From Pedobacter sp. (GTDB taxonomy: Bacteria; Bacteroidota; Bacteroidia; Sphingobacteriales; Sphingobacteriaceae), in contig SSFR01000001.1 in NCBI GenBank assembly GCA_008015505.1, positions 1-64,000 of the forward strand: DNA of 64,000 nt. The letters run 5' to 3'. Under the pieces are notes generated by a model. The model was given only the letters and a program-made list of their open reading frames with translations. It did not search any database and was not told where the DNA came from. Both the position numbers and the translations under genes were made by a program. Shown one piece after another: positions 43,504-52,746 of this stretch. Within the stretch, counting starts at the first letter, position 1; every line of letters starts with the position of its first letter.

Positions 43504-45690
43504 ATGGAAATTAATAAAGCACTATTTGACAATCTTCAACATTTTTTCGGTTTCGATAATTTCAAAGGAGATCAAGAAGCAATCATCACCAATATCCTGC
43601 AAAAGAAGGACACTTTTGTAATTATGCCTACAGGAGGTGGAAAATCCATCTGTTACCAATTACCTGCACTGATGTCTGAAGGAACTGCTTTAGTTATTTC
43701 ACCACTGATTGCACTAATGAAAAACCAGGTAGACCAACTCCGAGCTTTCGGCGGAACGGATAGCATTGCCCATTTCCTCAATTCATCCTTAACCAAAGCC
43801 GATACTTTAAAAGTAAAGCAAGATGTGTGTAATGGCGACACTAAGCTATTATACGTTGCACCAGAGTCATTGGGGAAGCAAGAAAATATCGATTTTTTGC
43901 GCGGACTAACTGTGTCGTTTGTGGCCATCGACGAGGCACATTGCATCTCTGAGTGGGGGCACGACTTCAGACCAGAATATCGCAAAATACGTCAGACCAT
44001 CAACAATATAGGCGAGCATATTCCCATTATCGCTCTCACGGCAACAGCAACCCCTAAAGTACAGCAAGACATTCAAAAAAACCTTCAAATGAATGATGCA
44101 GTACTCTTTAAATCTTCCTTCAACAGATCTAATTTATATTATGAAGTTCGTCCGAAGCGTAATGTCATAAAAGAAATTGTACGCTATGCCAAACAAAATG
44201 CAGGTAAATCAGGTATTGTATACTGCTTGAGTCGAAAAAAAGTAGATGAAGTAGCTGAAACACTACGTCTAAATGGTGTGAAAGCGCTGGCCTATCACGC
44301 TGGGCTGGACGCCAAAACACGTGCAGAAGCTCAGGACAACTTTTTAATGGAAGATGTAGATGTTATTGTTGCCACCATTGCCTTTGGGATGGGAATCGAC
44401 AAACCTGATGTTCGCTATGTCATCCATCACGATATTCCTAAAAGTATGGAAGGATACTATCAAGAAACTGGAAGAGCGGGCCGCGATGGGGGAGAGGGTT
44501 CTTGTTTAGCATTTTATTCGGAAAAAGATATCGACAAACTCGCCAAGTTCATGAAAGATAAACCCGTTTCAGAACGCGAAATTGGCACTCAAATCCTAAA
44601 AGAAGTCATCGATTATTCTGAATCAGCTGTCTGCCGACGTAAACAGATTCTGCACTACTTTGGTGAAAACTTTAATGAAACCGGATGTAACAACATGTGC
44701 GATAATTGTCGTCACCCTAAAAAATACTTTGAGGCGACCGGGCCTCTTTTACAGGTTCTCCAATTCATCCGAGAACATGGCGAAAGATTCGATGATACCT
44801 ATATCATCAATTTGATGATGGGACAAGACAATCCACAAATCTCATTACACGAACATGATAAGCTACCCATTTTTGGCTCCGGAGCCGAACAAGGTGAGCT
44901 ACTTTGGAAATCTTTAATGCGCGGAGCCATTCTAAATAATTATCTCCAAAAGGATATTGACAGTTATGGGCTACTAAAGTTGACTAAGCAGGGAACTTCA
45001 TTTCTTGACAATCCATCAAGTATCAAATTCATTCTAAATAATCAGATCGAGGCCGCAGAGGGTGAGCATGAAGATACACAGCAACAGAACAGCTCAATGG
45101 ATACTGAACTACTAAAAAAACTGAAAGATCTCCGTGAAAGAATTGGCAAAAAACACAAACTACCTCCCTATGTCATCTTCCAAGAGCAATCCCTCGAAGA
45201 AATGTGCATCCACTACCCCATTACTATTTCAGAATTAAAACAAATTCAGGGAGTAGGTACGGGTAAGGCGATGAAATTTGGACAACCTTTCATTGAACTG
45301 ATCAAAAATCATGTGGAAGAACATGAGATAGACCGCCCCATTGATTTTGTGATAAAAAGTGCAGCCAATAAATCTTCCTTTAAGATATCCATTATACAAA
45401 ATATTGATCGCCAGCTCACACTAAGTGATATTGCTGCTTCCAAAGGTCTAACCTATGAAGAAATTTTAAAAGAAGTAGAAAGTATCGTCAGCTCAGGGAC
45501 CAAACTAAATTTGAATTATTACATTGATGATCTCATCGATGAGGAAAGACAAGATGAAATAGTCGACTACTTCAGAACTTCCGAGGTAGATTCTGTCGAT
45601 TTAGCCCTCGCTGAGCTTGGACAAGACGAATATACACGCGAAGAAATTCAACTCATGCGAATCAAATTTTTATCCGAATTCGGCAACTAA
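43504..45690 (+). CDS. recQ: ATP-dependent DNA helicase RecQ
   Basis: A 728-residue RecQ-family helicase. The helicase core has PTGGGKSICYQLPA (Walker A), AIDEAHCISEWGHDF (DExH), ALTATATP and GRAGRDG. The zinc-binding part has cysteines around residues 380-405 (VCRRKQIL, CNNMCDNC), then a winged-helix domain and an HRDC domain (about 540-620). About 100 further residues form a tail with a helix-turn-helix-like region. It acts in recombination and replication repair. The last base of its stop codon is the first of the kdsA ATG. Confidence 0.95.
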   Translation: MEINKALFDNLQHFFGFDNFKGDQEAIITNILQKKDTFVIMPTGGGKSICYQLPALMSEGTALVISPLIALMKNQVDQLRAFGGTDSIAHFLNSSLTKADTLKVKQDVCNGDTKLLYVAPESLGKQENIDFLRGLTVSFVAIDEAHCISEWGHDFRPEYRKIRQTINNIGEHIPIIALTATATPKVQQDIQKNLQMNDAVLFKSSFNRSNLYYEVRPKRNVIKEIVRYAKQNAGKSGIVYCLSRKKVDEVAETLRLNGVKALAYHAGLDAKTRAEAQDNFLMEDVDVIVATIAFGMGIDKPDVRYVIHHDIPKSMEGYYQETGRAGRDGGEGSCLAFYSEKDIDKLAKFMKDKPVSEREIGTQILKEVIDYSESAVCRRKQILHYFGENFNETGCNNMCDNCRHPKKYFEATGPLLQVLQFIREHGERFDDTYIINLMMGQDNPQISLHEHDKLPIFGSGAEQGELLWKSLMRGAILNNYLQKDIDSYGLLKLTKQGTSFLDNPSSIKFILNNQIEAAEGEHEDTQQQNSSMDTELLKKLKDLRERIGKKHKLPPYVIFQEQSLEEMCIHYPITISELKQIQGVGTGKAMKFGQPFIELIKNHVEEHEIDRPIDFVIKSAANKSSFKISIIQNIDRQLTLSDIAASKGLTYEEILKEVESIVSSGTKLNLNYYIDDLIDEERQDEIVDYFRTSEVDSVDLALAELGQDEYTREEIQLMRIKFLSEFGN

Positions 45691-46502
45691 TGCAACCTCA
45701 CATACCACAACTAAAATTTACTCCTTCAGCCAATTTCTTTCTAATGGCAGGGCCATGTGTGATTGAAGGTGAAGATATCTCTTTACGTATTGCAGAGCGA
45801 ATTGTAACGATCACTGACCAGCTACAGATTCCTTACATTTTCAAAGGCTCATTCCGAAAAGCAAACCGCTCCAGAGGCGACTCATTTACGGGCATTGGCG
45901 ATGAAAAAGCATTAAAGGTCCTAGCCAAGGTGAACAAAGAACTTGGAATCCCAACGGTGACTGATATTCATGAAAGCCATGAGGCAGCCATGGCCGCTGC
46001 ATTTGTAGATGTGTTGCAAATACCAGCTTTCCTCTGCCGACAAACTGAACTTTTAGTTGCCGCAGCCCAAACGCAAAAAGTCGTCAACATAAAAAAAGGG
46101 CAGTTTCTTTCGGCTGGAGCCATGAAATTTGCTGTAGATAAAGTATCCGATGCGGGAAACCACAACATCATGCTCACCGAGCGCGGAAATATGTTTGGCT
46201 ATCAGGACCTGGTTGTAGACTATAGAGGTATACCTGAGATGCAATCCCTGGGCATACCGGTCATCATGGACTGTACACATTCCTTACAGCAACCCAATCA
46301 ACCTGGTGGAATAACTGGTGGCAAGCCTGCCCTGATAGGAACCATTGCTAAAGCAGCAATTGCAGTAGGAGCTGATGGCTTATTCATTGAAACACATCCC
46401 GATCCTAAGAATGCCAAATCGGACGGGGCTAATATGTTACACTTAGATCTACTAGAAGATCTACTTATTAAATTAATTCGGATACGAGAGGCAATTATTT
46501 AA
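45690..46502 (+). CDS. kdsA: 3-deoxy-8-phosphooctulonate synthase
   Basis: A 270-residue enzyme condensing phosphoenolpyruvate with arabinose-5-phosphate to Kdo-8-phosphate, for lipopolysaccharide inner core. MAGPCVIEGED, FKGSFRKANRSRGDSF and DCTHSLQQPNQPGG are characteristic. Its ATG overlaps the recQ stop by one base (TAATG), so translation is coupled. Together with KdsD it implies Kdo-containing LPS. Confidence 0.95.
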   Translation: MQPHIPQLKFTPSANFFLMAGPCVIEGEDISLRIAERIVTITDQLQIPYIFKGSFRKANRSRGDSFTGIGDEKALKVLAKVNKELGIPTVTDIHESHEAAMAAAFVDVLQIPAFLCRQTELLVAAAQTQKVVNIKKGQFLSAGAMKFAVDKVSDAGNHNIMLTERGNMFGYQDLVVDYRGIPEMQSLGIPVIMDCTHSLQQPNQPGGITGGKPALIGTIAKAAIAVGADGLFIETHPDPKNAKSDGANMLHLDLLEDLLIKLIRIREAII

Positions 46503-46504
46503 GC

Positions 46505-46540
46505 GCCTCACCCCACCCCTCTCCTTTGGAGAGGGAGTTG
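46505..46540. repeat. CCCTCTCCTTTGGAGAGGG palindromic repeat, copy 3
   Basis: GCCTCACCCCACCCCTCTCC, TTT, then GGAGAGGGAG forms a strong hairpin. This is the best preserved of three related copies (31801, 33493, 46505), all just after a gene. Related repeats are widely scattered in many bacterial genomes. Confidence 0.65.
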
Positions 46541-46596
46541 ATTAGACATGTATTCACCGAAAATTAATCCATTACATTGAATAAAACTTTACCAAA

Positions 46597-47805
46597 TTGA
46601 CTTTTCAGGATTTTCATTTCGACTCACAACTACTCGAGGGTTTGGCGAGCATGGGTTATCGTAACCCGACCACCATTCAAGAGCAAACCATACCGATTAT
46701 TCTTGATCACAAAGATGTGATAGCCTGTGCTCAAACTGGAACGGGTAAAACAGCAGCCTATCTACTACCAATTTTGCATCACATTAGTGGCACAGACAAA
46801 CAACATACGCAAGCACTTATTTTAGCCCCCACTCGAGAGCTTGCCGGGCAGATCGATCAGCAGGTTGAAGGGCTAGCCTATTTCGCAGGTATTAGTTCAA
46901 TCGCTGTTTATGGAGGAGGCGATGGCATTATTTATGAGCAACAACGTAGGGCAATGAAAGAAGGAGTAGCTATCATTATTGCAACCCCAGGCCGCCTAAT
47001 TGCTCACCTGACCTCGGGAACGATCAAGCTTGATCAACTAAAATATCTCGTTTTAGACGAGGCTGATCGAATGTTGGATATGGGATTTTATGACGACATC
47101 ATGCGGATCATCAGCTATTTACCTAGCCAACGACAAACACTGCTCTTTTCCGCCACCATGCCCCCTAAGATTAGCGCCTTAGCCCAAAAAATATTAAAGC
47201 ATCCCCAAACGGTCAACATTGCTATCTCCAAGCCGGCAAATGGGGTATTGCAACAAGTATACCTCGCTTACGATCACCAAAAGGTAAAACTTATCCACCA
47301 TATACTCCAAGATGGCTCCTATTCAACTGTTATCATCTTTGCTTCTCGGAAAGAAACTGTTAAAGCACTCAACCAAACATTAAAACGTGCCGGCATACGA
47401 TCTGAGGCATTCCACTCGGATCTCGAGCAAGAACAACGTGAAACCATCTTACGTTCCTTTAGAAATAAACACTTACCTGTGCTCGTTGGCACCGATGTGA
47501 TCAGTCGAGGGATTGATGTAGAAGGAATAAGCCTGGTTATCAACTACGATGCTCCTCCTGATCCCGAAGATTATGTACATCGCATTGGTCGAACAGCTCG
47601 TGCAGAAACCACTGGAACAGCTATTACTTTCATCAATGAACACGATCAACGAAAATTTCATGCCATTGAAACCTTAATTGGCATGGAAGTCACTCGCATT
47701 CCCTTACCAGAGGGGCTCGGAGAACCTCCTATTTATCAACCATTCATTAAGCAACAAAAACCTAAAAAATCGTCTCACAGAAAGAAAATTTGGAAAAAAA
47801 AGTAA
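46597..47805 (+). CDS. DEAD-box ATP-dependent RNA helicase
   Basis: A 402-residue RhlE-type helicase. ACAQTGTGKTAAYLLP (motif I), PTRELAGQ (Ia), LDEADRMLDMG (II), SATMP (III) and HRIGRTARA (VI) are all present. The C-terminal tail of about 30 residues is basic (KKSSHRKKIWKKK). It acts on ribosome assembly or mRNA turnover. The start is a TTG: MTFQDFHFDSQLLEGL fits the family and no ATG or GTG is better placed. Confidence 0.93.
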   Translation: MTFQDFHFDSQLLEGLASMGYRNPTTIQEQTIPIILDHKDVIACAQTGTGKTAAYLLPILHHISGTDKQHTQALILAPTRELAGQIDQQVEGLAYFAGISSIAVYGGGDGIIYEQQRRAMKEGVAIIIATPGRLIAHLTSGTIKLDQLKYLVLDEADRMLDMGFYDDIMRIISYLPSQRQTLLFSATMPPKISALAQKILKHPQTVNIAISKPANGVLQQVYLAYDHQKVKLIHHILQDGSYSTVIIFASRKETVKALNQTLKRAGIRSEAFHSDLEQEQRETILRSFRNKHLPVLVGTDVISRGIDVEGISLVINYDAPPDPEDYVHRIGRTARAETTGTAITFINEHDQRKFHAIETLIGMEVTRIPLPEGLGEPPIYQPFIKQQKPKKSSHRKKIWKKK

Positions 47806-47869
47806 TGGAGCATATTGAAATTATCCTGAAATTGCGGCCGATAAATTTCAATAACCTATTAATTGTCCT

Positions 47870-50311
47870 ATGAAGGTTGCAAAAGCCATCACTAGTGTTG
47901 TTATCGCACTATCTTTACTCATTCTGCTGAATACCAAATTTGGAAGTATCCCCCCACTCGCTAAATTTTTAGATCCTTTTCATGGATTTTGGAAAAATGC
48001 CGAAAGCAAAACTAAGCCTAAAAAAGAAAACTTAAAATTAGCAGGACTTCGAGATAAAGTAGAGATTCTGTTTGATGAACAGATGATTCCCCACATTTTT
48101 GCTAAAAACAACTACGATCTATACTATGCTCAGGGCTATATCACAGCAAAGGATCGTTTGTGGCAGCTTGATTTCCAAACACGATATGCCTCTGGACGCT
48201 TATCGGAAGTAGTTGGTAGTAAAGCTATCGAACTAGATCGGTATCAACGACGAATGGGTATGGTTTATGGCGCAGAAAATACTCTCCTCAAAATGGAAAG
48301 GAGCCCCCAGATTAAAGAAATGATAGAGGCTTATGCTGATGGCATCAATGCCTATATTCATTCATTAAAGCCTGCAGATTATCCGATCGAATTTAAAATT
48401 TTAGATTATCAGCCTGAGGACTGGAAACCCATCAATTCAGCATTTCTACTTAAAATAATGTCGGCTACACTTACCGGGGGCTCAGATCAGTTCTACATGA
48501 GCAATATTCTCAACAAATACGGTATCGATGTCGTTAAAGAACTTTTTCCGAATTACCCATTCGGTGAAGATCCCATTATTCCCAAAGGGACCAAATGGGA
48601 CTTTAAACCCATCAACATTCCCCAACCACCTACCAACGCTCCAGAAGGCACTGTTTATCATCAAACCACTAAACAGATTGATGAAGGTATTGGAAGCAAT
48701 AACTGGGCATTATCAGGCAAAAAAACTGTAAGTGGATACCCCATGTTAGCTAATGATCCTCACCTTAATCTGAGCCTCCCTTCAATTTGGTATCAAATTC
48801 AGACCATATCAAATGATGTCAACGCTTATGGTGTATCCCTCCCCGGTTCTCCTGGTATTATTATTGGATTTAATACCAATATCGCCTGGGGAGTAACCAA
48901 TGTGGGAGCTGCCGTAATGGATTGGTATCGAATAAGGTTTAAAGATGATTCCAAAAAAGAATATTGGTATAACAATCAATGGAACCCAACCAAACCTCGT
49001 ATGGAAACTATAACAGTACGTGGAGGGAAAACAATTATTGACACCGTTTACTATACCCATCACGGCCCTGTTGTTTATACTGACAATCTGCAGCCTAAGA
49101 ATTTTTCCAAGTGTGATAATATCCCCACTGGTCATGCGCTACGTTGGATTGCTCATGATCCATCCAACGATATAGAAACATTCTATTTACTCAATCGAGC
49201 TCGAAATTACACAGACTATCGAGCGGCTTTAACCCATTATACAGCTCCCGCACAGAATTTCATATTTGCTAGTGTTGATAATGACATCGCCATCACTCCT
49301 AGCGGATACTTTCCTTTAAAATGGAACCAGCAAGGTAAGTTCTTAATGGATGGTTGTGACCCATTAAATGACTGGCATGGTCGTGTCCCCGCCGATCAAA
49401 ATCCAACTGTCAAAAATCCCCCCAGAAATTTTGTCAGTTCTGCCAATCAACGCCCTACAGATGCGACCTATCCCTATTATCTGAATTGGGAATTTGCAGG
49501 TTATGAACGCGCCCACCGAATCAACAATCGGCTTTCAGTCATGACCCGAGCCAATGTAGACAGTTTACGAAATTTGCAAAATGACAACTATAGTATTTGG
49601 GCAGAAAATGTTTTACCAACACTACTTCAAGCCATTGATCCCAAAAGTTTAAATCAAACTGAAGCCAAAGGCTTCGAACTCCTGAAGAAATGGGATAAAT
49701 ACTTTACCGCAGAATCCATTGCCGCAAGCATTGCTGAGATGTGGCAAAAGATGCTGGATAAAGCAACTTGGTCTGATAAATTTGACATTCCAAATATGCC
49801 CATGCGTTATCCATCAAAAGACAAATTGGTTGAACTTCTTTTGCGTGAACCCAACTCAAAATGGTTTGACAACACCAAAACACCCCAAAGAGAAACACGA
49901 GATGATATTATACGAACATCTTATCGTCTTACCATTGACACCCTACAACGCAAATATGGCCCTATAAGCCAGCAATGGACTTGGGGAAATGTGAAACATA
50001 CCAACGTACCTCATTTAGCCAAGATAACTGGCTTTGGATCTAAGTTTTTAAATATTGGGGGTTCAAAATTATCTATTAATGCCCTTAATGAAAGTAATGG
50101 CCCCTCCTGGCGTATGATTGTTGCTTTGGGTAAGCAAGTAAAGGCTTACGGTATTTTCCCAGGTGGGGAATCTGGCAATCCGGGGAGTTTTTATTACGAT
50201 GACATGATTGATACCTGGAGTAATGGGAAGCTTAATGAGTTAGTGTATTTGAAATCAAAAGATGAGCCCTGTAAGCAAATCATTGCTAAGTGGGAAATGA
50301 GTAGAAAATAA
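47870..50311 (+). CDS. Penicillin acylase family (Ntn) amidase
   Basis: An 813-residue precursor with an N-terminal hydrophobic signal/anchor (about 5-25). The alpha-chain part includes FDEQMIPHIFAKNNYDLYYAQGY. The beta-chain begins at the predicted catalytic Ser276 (GIGSNNWALSG), followed by the typical ANDPHLNLSLPSIWYQ. Such proteins are autocatalytically cut and hydrolyse amides such as acyl-homoserine lactones or beta-lactams. The substrate is not predictable from sequence. Probably periplasmic. Confidence 0.9.
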   Translation: MKVAKAITSVVIALSLLILLNTKFGSIPPLAKFLDPFHGFWKNAESKTKPKKENLKLAGLRDKVEILFDEQMIPHIFAKNNYDLYYAQGYITAKDRLWQLDFQTRYASGRLSEVVGSKAIELDRYQRRMGMVYGAENTLLKMERSPQIKEMIEAYADGINAYIHSLKPADYPIEFKILDYQPEDWKPINSAFLLKIMSATLTGGSDQFYMSNILNKYGIDVVKELFPNYPFGEDPIIPKGTKWDFKPINIPQPPTNAPEGTVYHQTTKQIDEGIGSNNWALSGKKTVSGYPMLANDPHLNLSLPSIWYQIQTISNDVNAYGVSLPGSPGIIIGFNTNIAWGVTNVGAAVMDWYRIRFKDDSKKEYWYNNQWNPTKPRMETITVRGGKTIIDTVYYTHHGPVVYTDNLQPKNFSKCDNIPTGHALRWIAHDPSNDIETFYLLNRARNYTDYRAALTHYTAPAQNFIFASVDNDIAITPSGYFPLKWNQQGKFLMDGCDPLNDWHGRVPADQNPTVKNPPRNFVSSANQRPTDATYPYYLNWEFAGYERAHRINNRLSVMTRANVDSLRNLQNDNYSIWAENVLPTLLQAIDPKSLNQTEAKGFELLKKWDKYFTAESIAASIAEMWQKMLDKATWSDKFDIPNMPMRYPSKDKLVELLLREPNSKWFDNTKTPQRETRDDIIRTSYRLTIDTLQRKYGPISQQWTWGNVKHTNVPHLAKITGFGSKFLNIGGSKLSINALNESNGPSWRMIVALGKQVKAYGIFPGGESGNPGSFYYDDMIDTWSNGKLNELVYLKSKDEPCKQIIAKWEMSRK

Positions 50312-50345
50312 TAAAACATTCATTCAATTAAAATAAATAAACACG

Positions 50346-50702
50346 ATGCTATTTCTTTTAATCATTGTTACATGTTTGATTCTCCAATTTTTTCTTCCTT
50401 GGTGGATTATTGGGATAATTACATTTCTATTCGCCTCTTGGATATCCAAAGGTGCTTTCCAGGCTTTTTGCTCAGGATTTCTGGCTTTATTTACGCTATG
50501 GGTTGGTATGGGACTAGTTCACTCAATCCCGAACAACCATTTGCTTGCTGGCCGTATCGGACAAATGCTAACCCTTCCCGGACAAAACTATAACTGGATG
50601 ATCGTGCTTTTTATCACGGGCCTTATTGGGGGTTTAGTAGCGGGCTTTTCAGCCTTAGCTGGATTTTATTGTCGCAAAGCTTTTGAGAGAAGCACGAAAT
50701 AA
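50346..50702 (+). CDS. Small multi-helix membrane protein, unrecognised
   Basis: A 118-residue protein with three or four hydrophobic segments (about 1-20, 22-50, 75-110). An internal part contains LFITGLIGGLVAGFSALAGF. I do not recognise a family. It is between the penicillin acylase and the LuxE-like gene with short gaps (34 and 17 bp), so it is probably cotranscribed. Confidence 0.65.
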   Translation: MLFLLIIVTCLILQFFLPWWIIGIITFLFASWISKGAFQAFCSGFLALFTLWVGMGLVHSIPNNHLLAGRIGQMLTLPGQNYNWMIVLFITGLIGGLVAGFSALAGFYCRKAFERSTK

Positions 50703-50719
50703 GCAACCAGCCGATATTT

Positions 50720-51706
50720 GTGAATAAGATTAATACCGATTCTATTTTTACAATACAGCGAGAAGATGAGTTTGAAAAGATTGCCCTAAATATCTTTCAA
50801 TTTCAAGTGAACAACTGTACTGTTTACGCTGACTTTGTTAGAAACTTGGCTATTGATCCTGCTCAGGTCTCGGCTATTGGAGATATTCCTTTCCTTCCGA
50901 TCGAGTTTTTTAAAAATCATCGGGTTATATCAAAGCAAACCAAGCCGGCTATTACTTTCACTAGCTCAGGTACTACTAGTTTGAATCAAAGCACACATAT
51001 TATTACTGACTTATCCATCTACGAAAGAAGCTTCAATAAGTCTTTTGAATTAGTTTATAATCACGTCCAAGACCTGGCTATTATTGCACTCTTACCATCC
51101 TACCTGGAACGTCAGGGATCTTCACTAATTTACATGGTCGATGCCTTCATTCACCAAAGTAAGTATCCTCAAAGCGGTTATTTTTTATATAATCATACAG
51201 AATTAGTAGCCACCTTAAACGATTTAAAAGATCAAAACATTCCTACTTTATTGATTGGAGTAACCTATGCACTACTTGACTTTATAGAAGCCCATCAGCT
51301 CAATTTCCCAAAACTAATTGTCATGGAGACAGGCGGCATGAAGGGCCGGAAAAAAGAGCTTGTGCGAAAAGAGCTCCATCAGATTTTATGTAAAGGCTTT
51401 GGCGTTGAACATATTCATTCAGAGTATGGGATGACTGAGTTACTTTCACAAGCTTATTCCAGAGGCTCGGGCTTATTTCATTGCCCACCATGGATGCAAG
51501 TTTACGTGCGAGATATCAATGATCCATTGACCATCTTACCACATACACAAACAGGGGGTATCAATGTGATTGATTTAGCCAATATCTACTCTTGTTCATT
51601 CATTGCCACACAAGATTTGGGCAAGCTACATACTAAAAACTGCTTCGAAGTACTAGGACGATTCGATGCGAGTGATGTTCGCGGATGTAATTTGTTGATC
51701 CAGTAG
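50720..51706 (+). CDS. LuxE-like acyl-protein synthetase/acyltransferase
   Basis: A 328-residue protein of the ANL-like LuxE/PaaK group. TFTSSGTTSLNQSTHI is the AMP/phosphate-binding loop and HSEYGMTELLSQAYSRG the second motif. LuxE activates fatty acids as acyl-AMP in luminous bacteria. This is not a lux operon: no luxAB or luxC is near. It probably activates another carboxylate, for surface polysaccharide or lipid modification (inference). The start is a GTG giving MNKINTDSIF. Confidence 0.8.
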   Translation: MNKINTDSIFTIQREDEFEKIALNIFQFQVNNCTVYADFVRNLAIDPAQVSAIGDIPFLPIEFFKNHRVISKQTKPAITFTSSGTTSLNQSTHIITDLSIYERSFNKSFELVYNHVQDLAIIALLPSYLERQGSSLIYMVDAFIHQSKYPQSGYFLYNHTELVATLNDLKDQNIPTLLIGVTYALLDFIEAHQLNFPKLIVMETGGMKGRKKELVRKELHQILCKGFGVEHIHSEYGMTELLSQAYSRGSGLFHCPPWMQVYVRDINDPLTILPHTQTGGINVIDLANIYSCSFIATQDLGKLHTKNCFEVLGRFDASDVRGCNLLIQ

Positions 51707-51726
51707 TTCATTAGCTTGAATTACTA

Positions 51727-51734
51727 TACTTTTG
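51727..51734 (+). promoter_or_regulatory. -7 promoter element for the biotin-carrier gene
   Basis: TACTTTTG matches the TAnnTTTG consensus and lies 28 bp before the ATG at 51763. No -33 element at good spacing was found. Confidence 0.45.
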
Positions 51735-51762
51735 CACGCATACTCAATCTTAGGAAGAGCAT

Positions 51763-52263
51763 ATGTTTAAGATTAAAGTGAATGATCACTACCAATTCGA
51801 AGCTGAAAAGCGGGGAAATATTTCGTATATCAATTCAGAACCAGTAACCGTAGATACCTGCTATATCGGTGAAAATAACTTCCACCTGTTATATAAAAAC
51901 AAATCTTATCGCATTCAGGTTATTGAACTGAACAGCGCAAATAAAACTTGTATCATTCAGGTCAATGCAAACAAGTATTATCTAAGTGTGAGTGATCAAT
52001 TTGATATTTTATTGCGTGATCTAGGCTTCGACCATTTAAATGCACTTAAGATATCAGACTTAAAAGCGCCCATGCCGGGCTTGGTTTTAAAGGTATTTTT
52101 TGACGAAGGAGCAGTTGTTAAAAAAGGTGACAATTTATTAATACTTGAAGCCATGAAAATGGAGAATAGCATCAAAGCGCCCGCTGATTTAACTATTAAA
52201 GCATTAAAAATTAAACCAGGTGATAAGGTAGAGAAAAATCAGATCATGATTAGTTTTGAATAG
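51763..52263 (+). CDS. Biotin carboxyl carrier protein (biotin/lipoyl attachment)
   Basis: A 166-residue protein with an N-terminal domain of about 95 residues and a C-terminal biotinyl domain (about 97-166). The domain has ILEAMKMENSIKAP, where Lys132 is the biotinylation site. The layout, with the long N-terminal part, is that of acyl-CoA carboxylase carrier subunits of Bacteroidota. It probably works with the biotin carboxylase at 30310, but this is inference; the genes are 21 kb apart. The carboxyltransferase beta subunit is not in the window. Confidence 0.87.
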   Translation: MFKIKVNDHYQFEAEKRGNISYINSEPVTVDTCYIGENNFHLLYKNKSYRIQVIELNSANKTCIIQVNANKYYLSVSDQFDILLRDLGFDHLNALKISDLKAPMPGLVLKVFFDEGAVVKKGDNLLILEAMKMENSIKAPADLTIKALKIKPGDKVEKNQIMISFE

Positions 52264-52443
52264 GTCCCAAAACAAACTACAGTTACACACTTTTTCACTG
52301 CCTGAGTTCACAATATGATTAGAGTATTAACAATATAATAGAATAACATATGAATAGTTAATTTTTGCAAAATAATTTATTCTAAATTCAATGTTTGTGG
52401 TATAATTTCATTACCTTGTAGCAATTATTAATTTTTTAGTACA

Positions 52444-52644
52444 ATGCAAAAAGAAGGTACAGTAAAGTTTTTCAATGAAGCTAAAGGGTTCGGGTTCATC
52501 GTACCCGCAGAATCAGGTGCGGAAGATGTTTTCGTTCACTCATCTGGTTTAATTGATCGTATTCGTGAGAACGACAAAGTCCAATACGAAGTTGAGCGTG
52601 GCAAAAAAGGTCTGAACGCTGTTAATGTGAAAGTCATTTTTTAA
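52444..52644 (+). CDS. Cold shock protein, CspA family
   Basis: A 66-residue single OB-fold domain. RNP1 is KGFGFI and RNP2 is DVFVHSS. It binds single-stranded RNA or DNA and acts as an RNA chaperone. The 180-bp upstream region is AT-rich and has no gene. A long 5' leader would fit cold-shock regulation, but no specific structure is proven. A terminator follows at 52669. Confidence 0.93.
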   Translation: MQKEGTVKFFNEAKGFGFIVPAESGAEDVFVHSSGLIDRIRENDKVQYEVERGKKGLNAVNVKVIF

Positions 52645-52668
52645 ATCAATCATACCTCATTGAACCTA

Positions 52669-52697
52669 AAAGCATGCCTAATGTAGGCATGCTTTTT
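52669..52697 (+). terminator. Rho-independent terminator after the cold shock gene
   Basis: AAGCATGCCTA pairs with TAGGCATGCTT (11-bp stem, loop ATG), followed by TTTGCTTT. Confidence 0.88.
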
Positions 52698-52746
52698 GCT
52701 TTATATAGATTATACAACAAGGTCTCTTATTTTCTTTGGTTCATCG

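Noticed and set aside
50720..51706. Bioluminescence operon
   Set aside because: Only a LuxE-like gene is present; luxA, luxB, luxC and luxD are missing.
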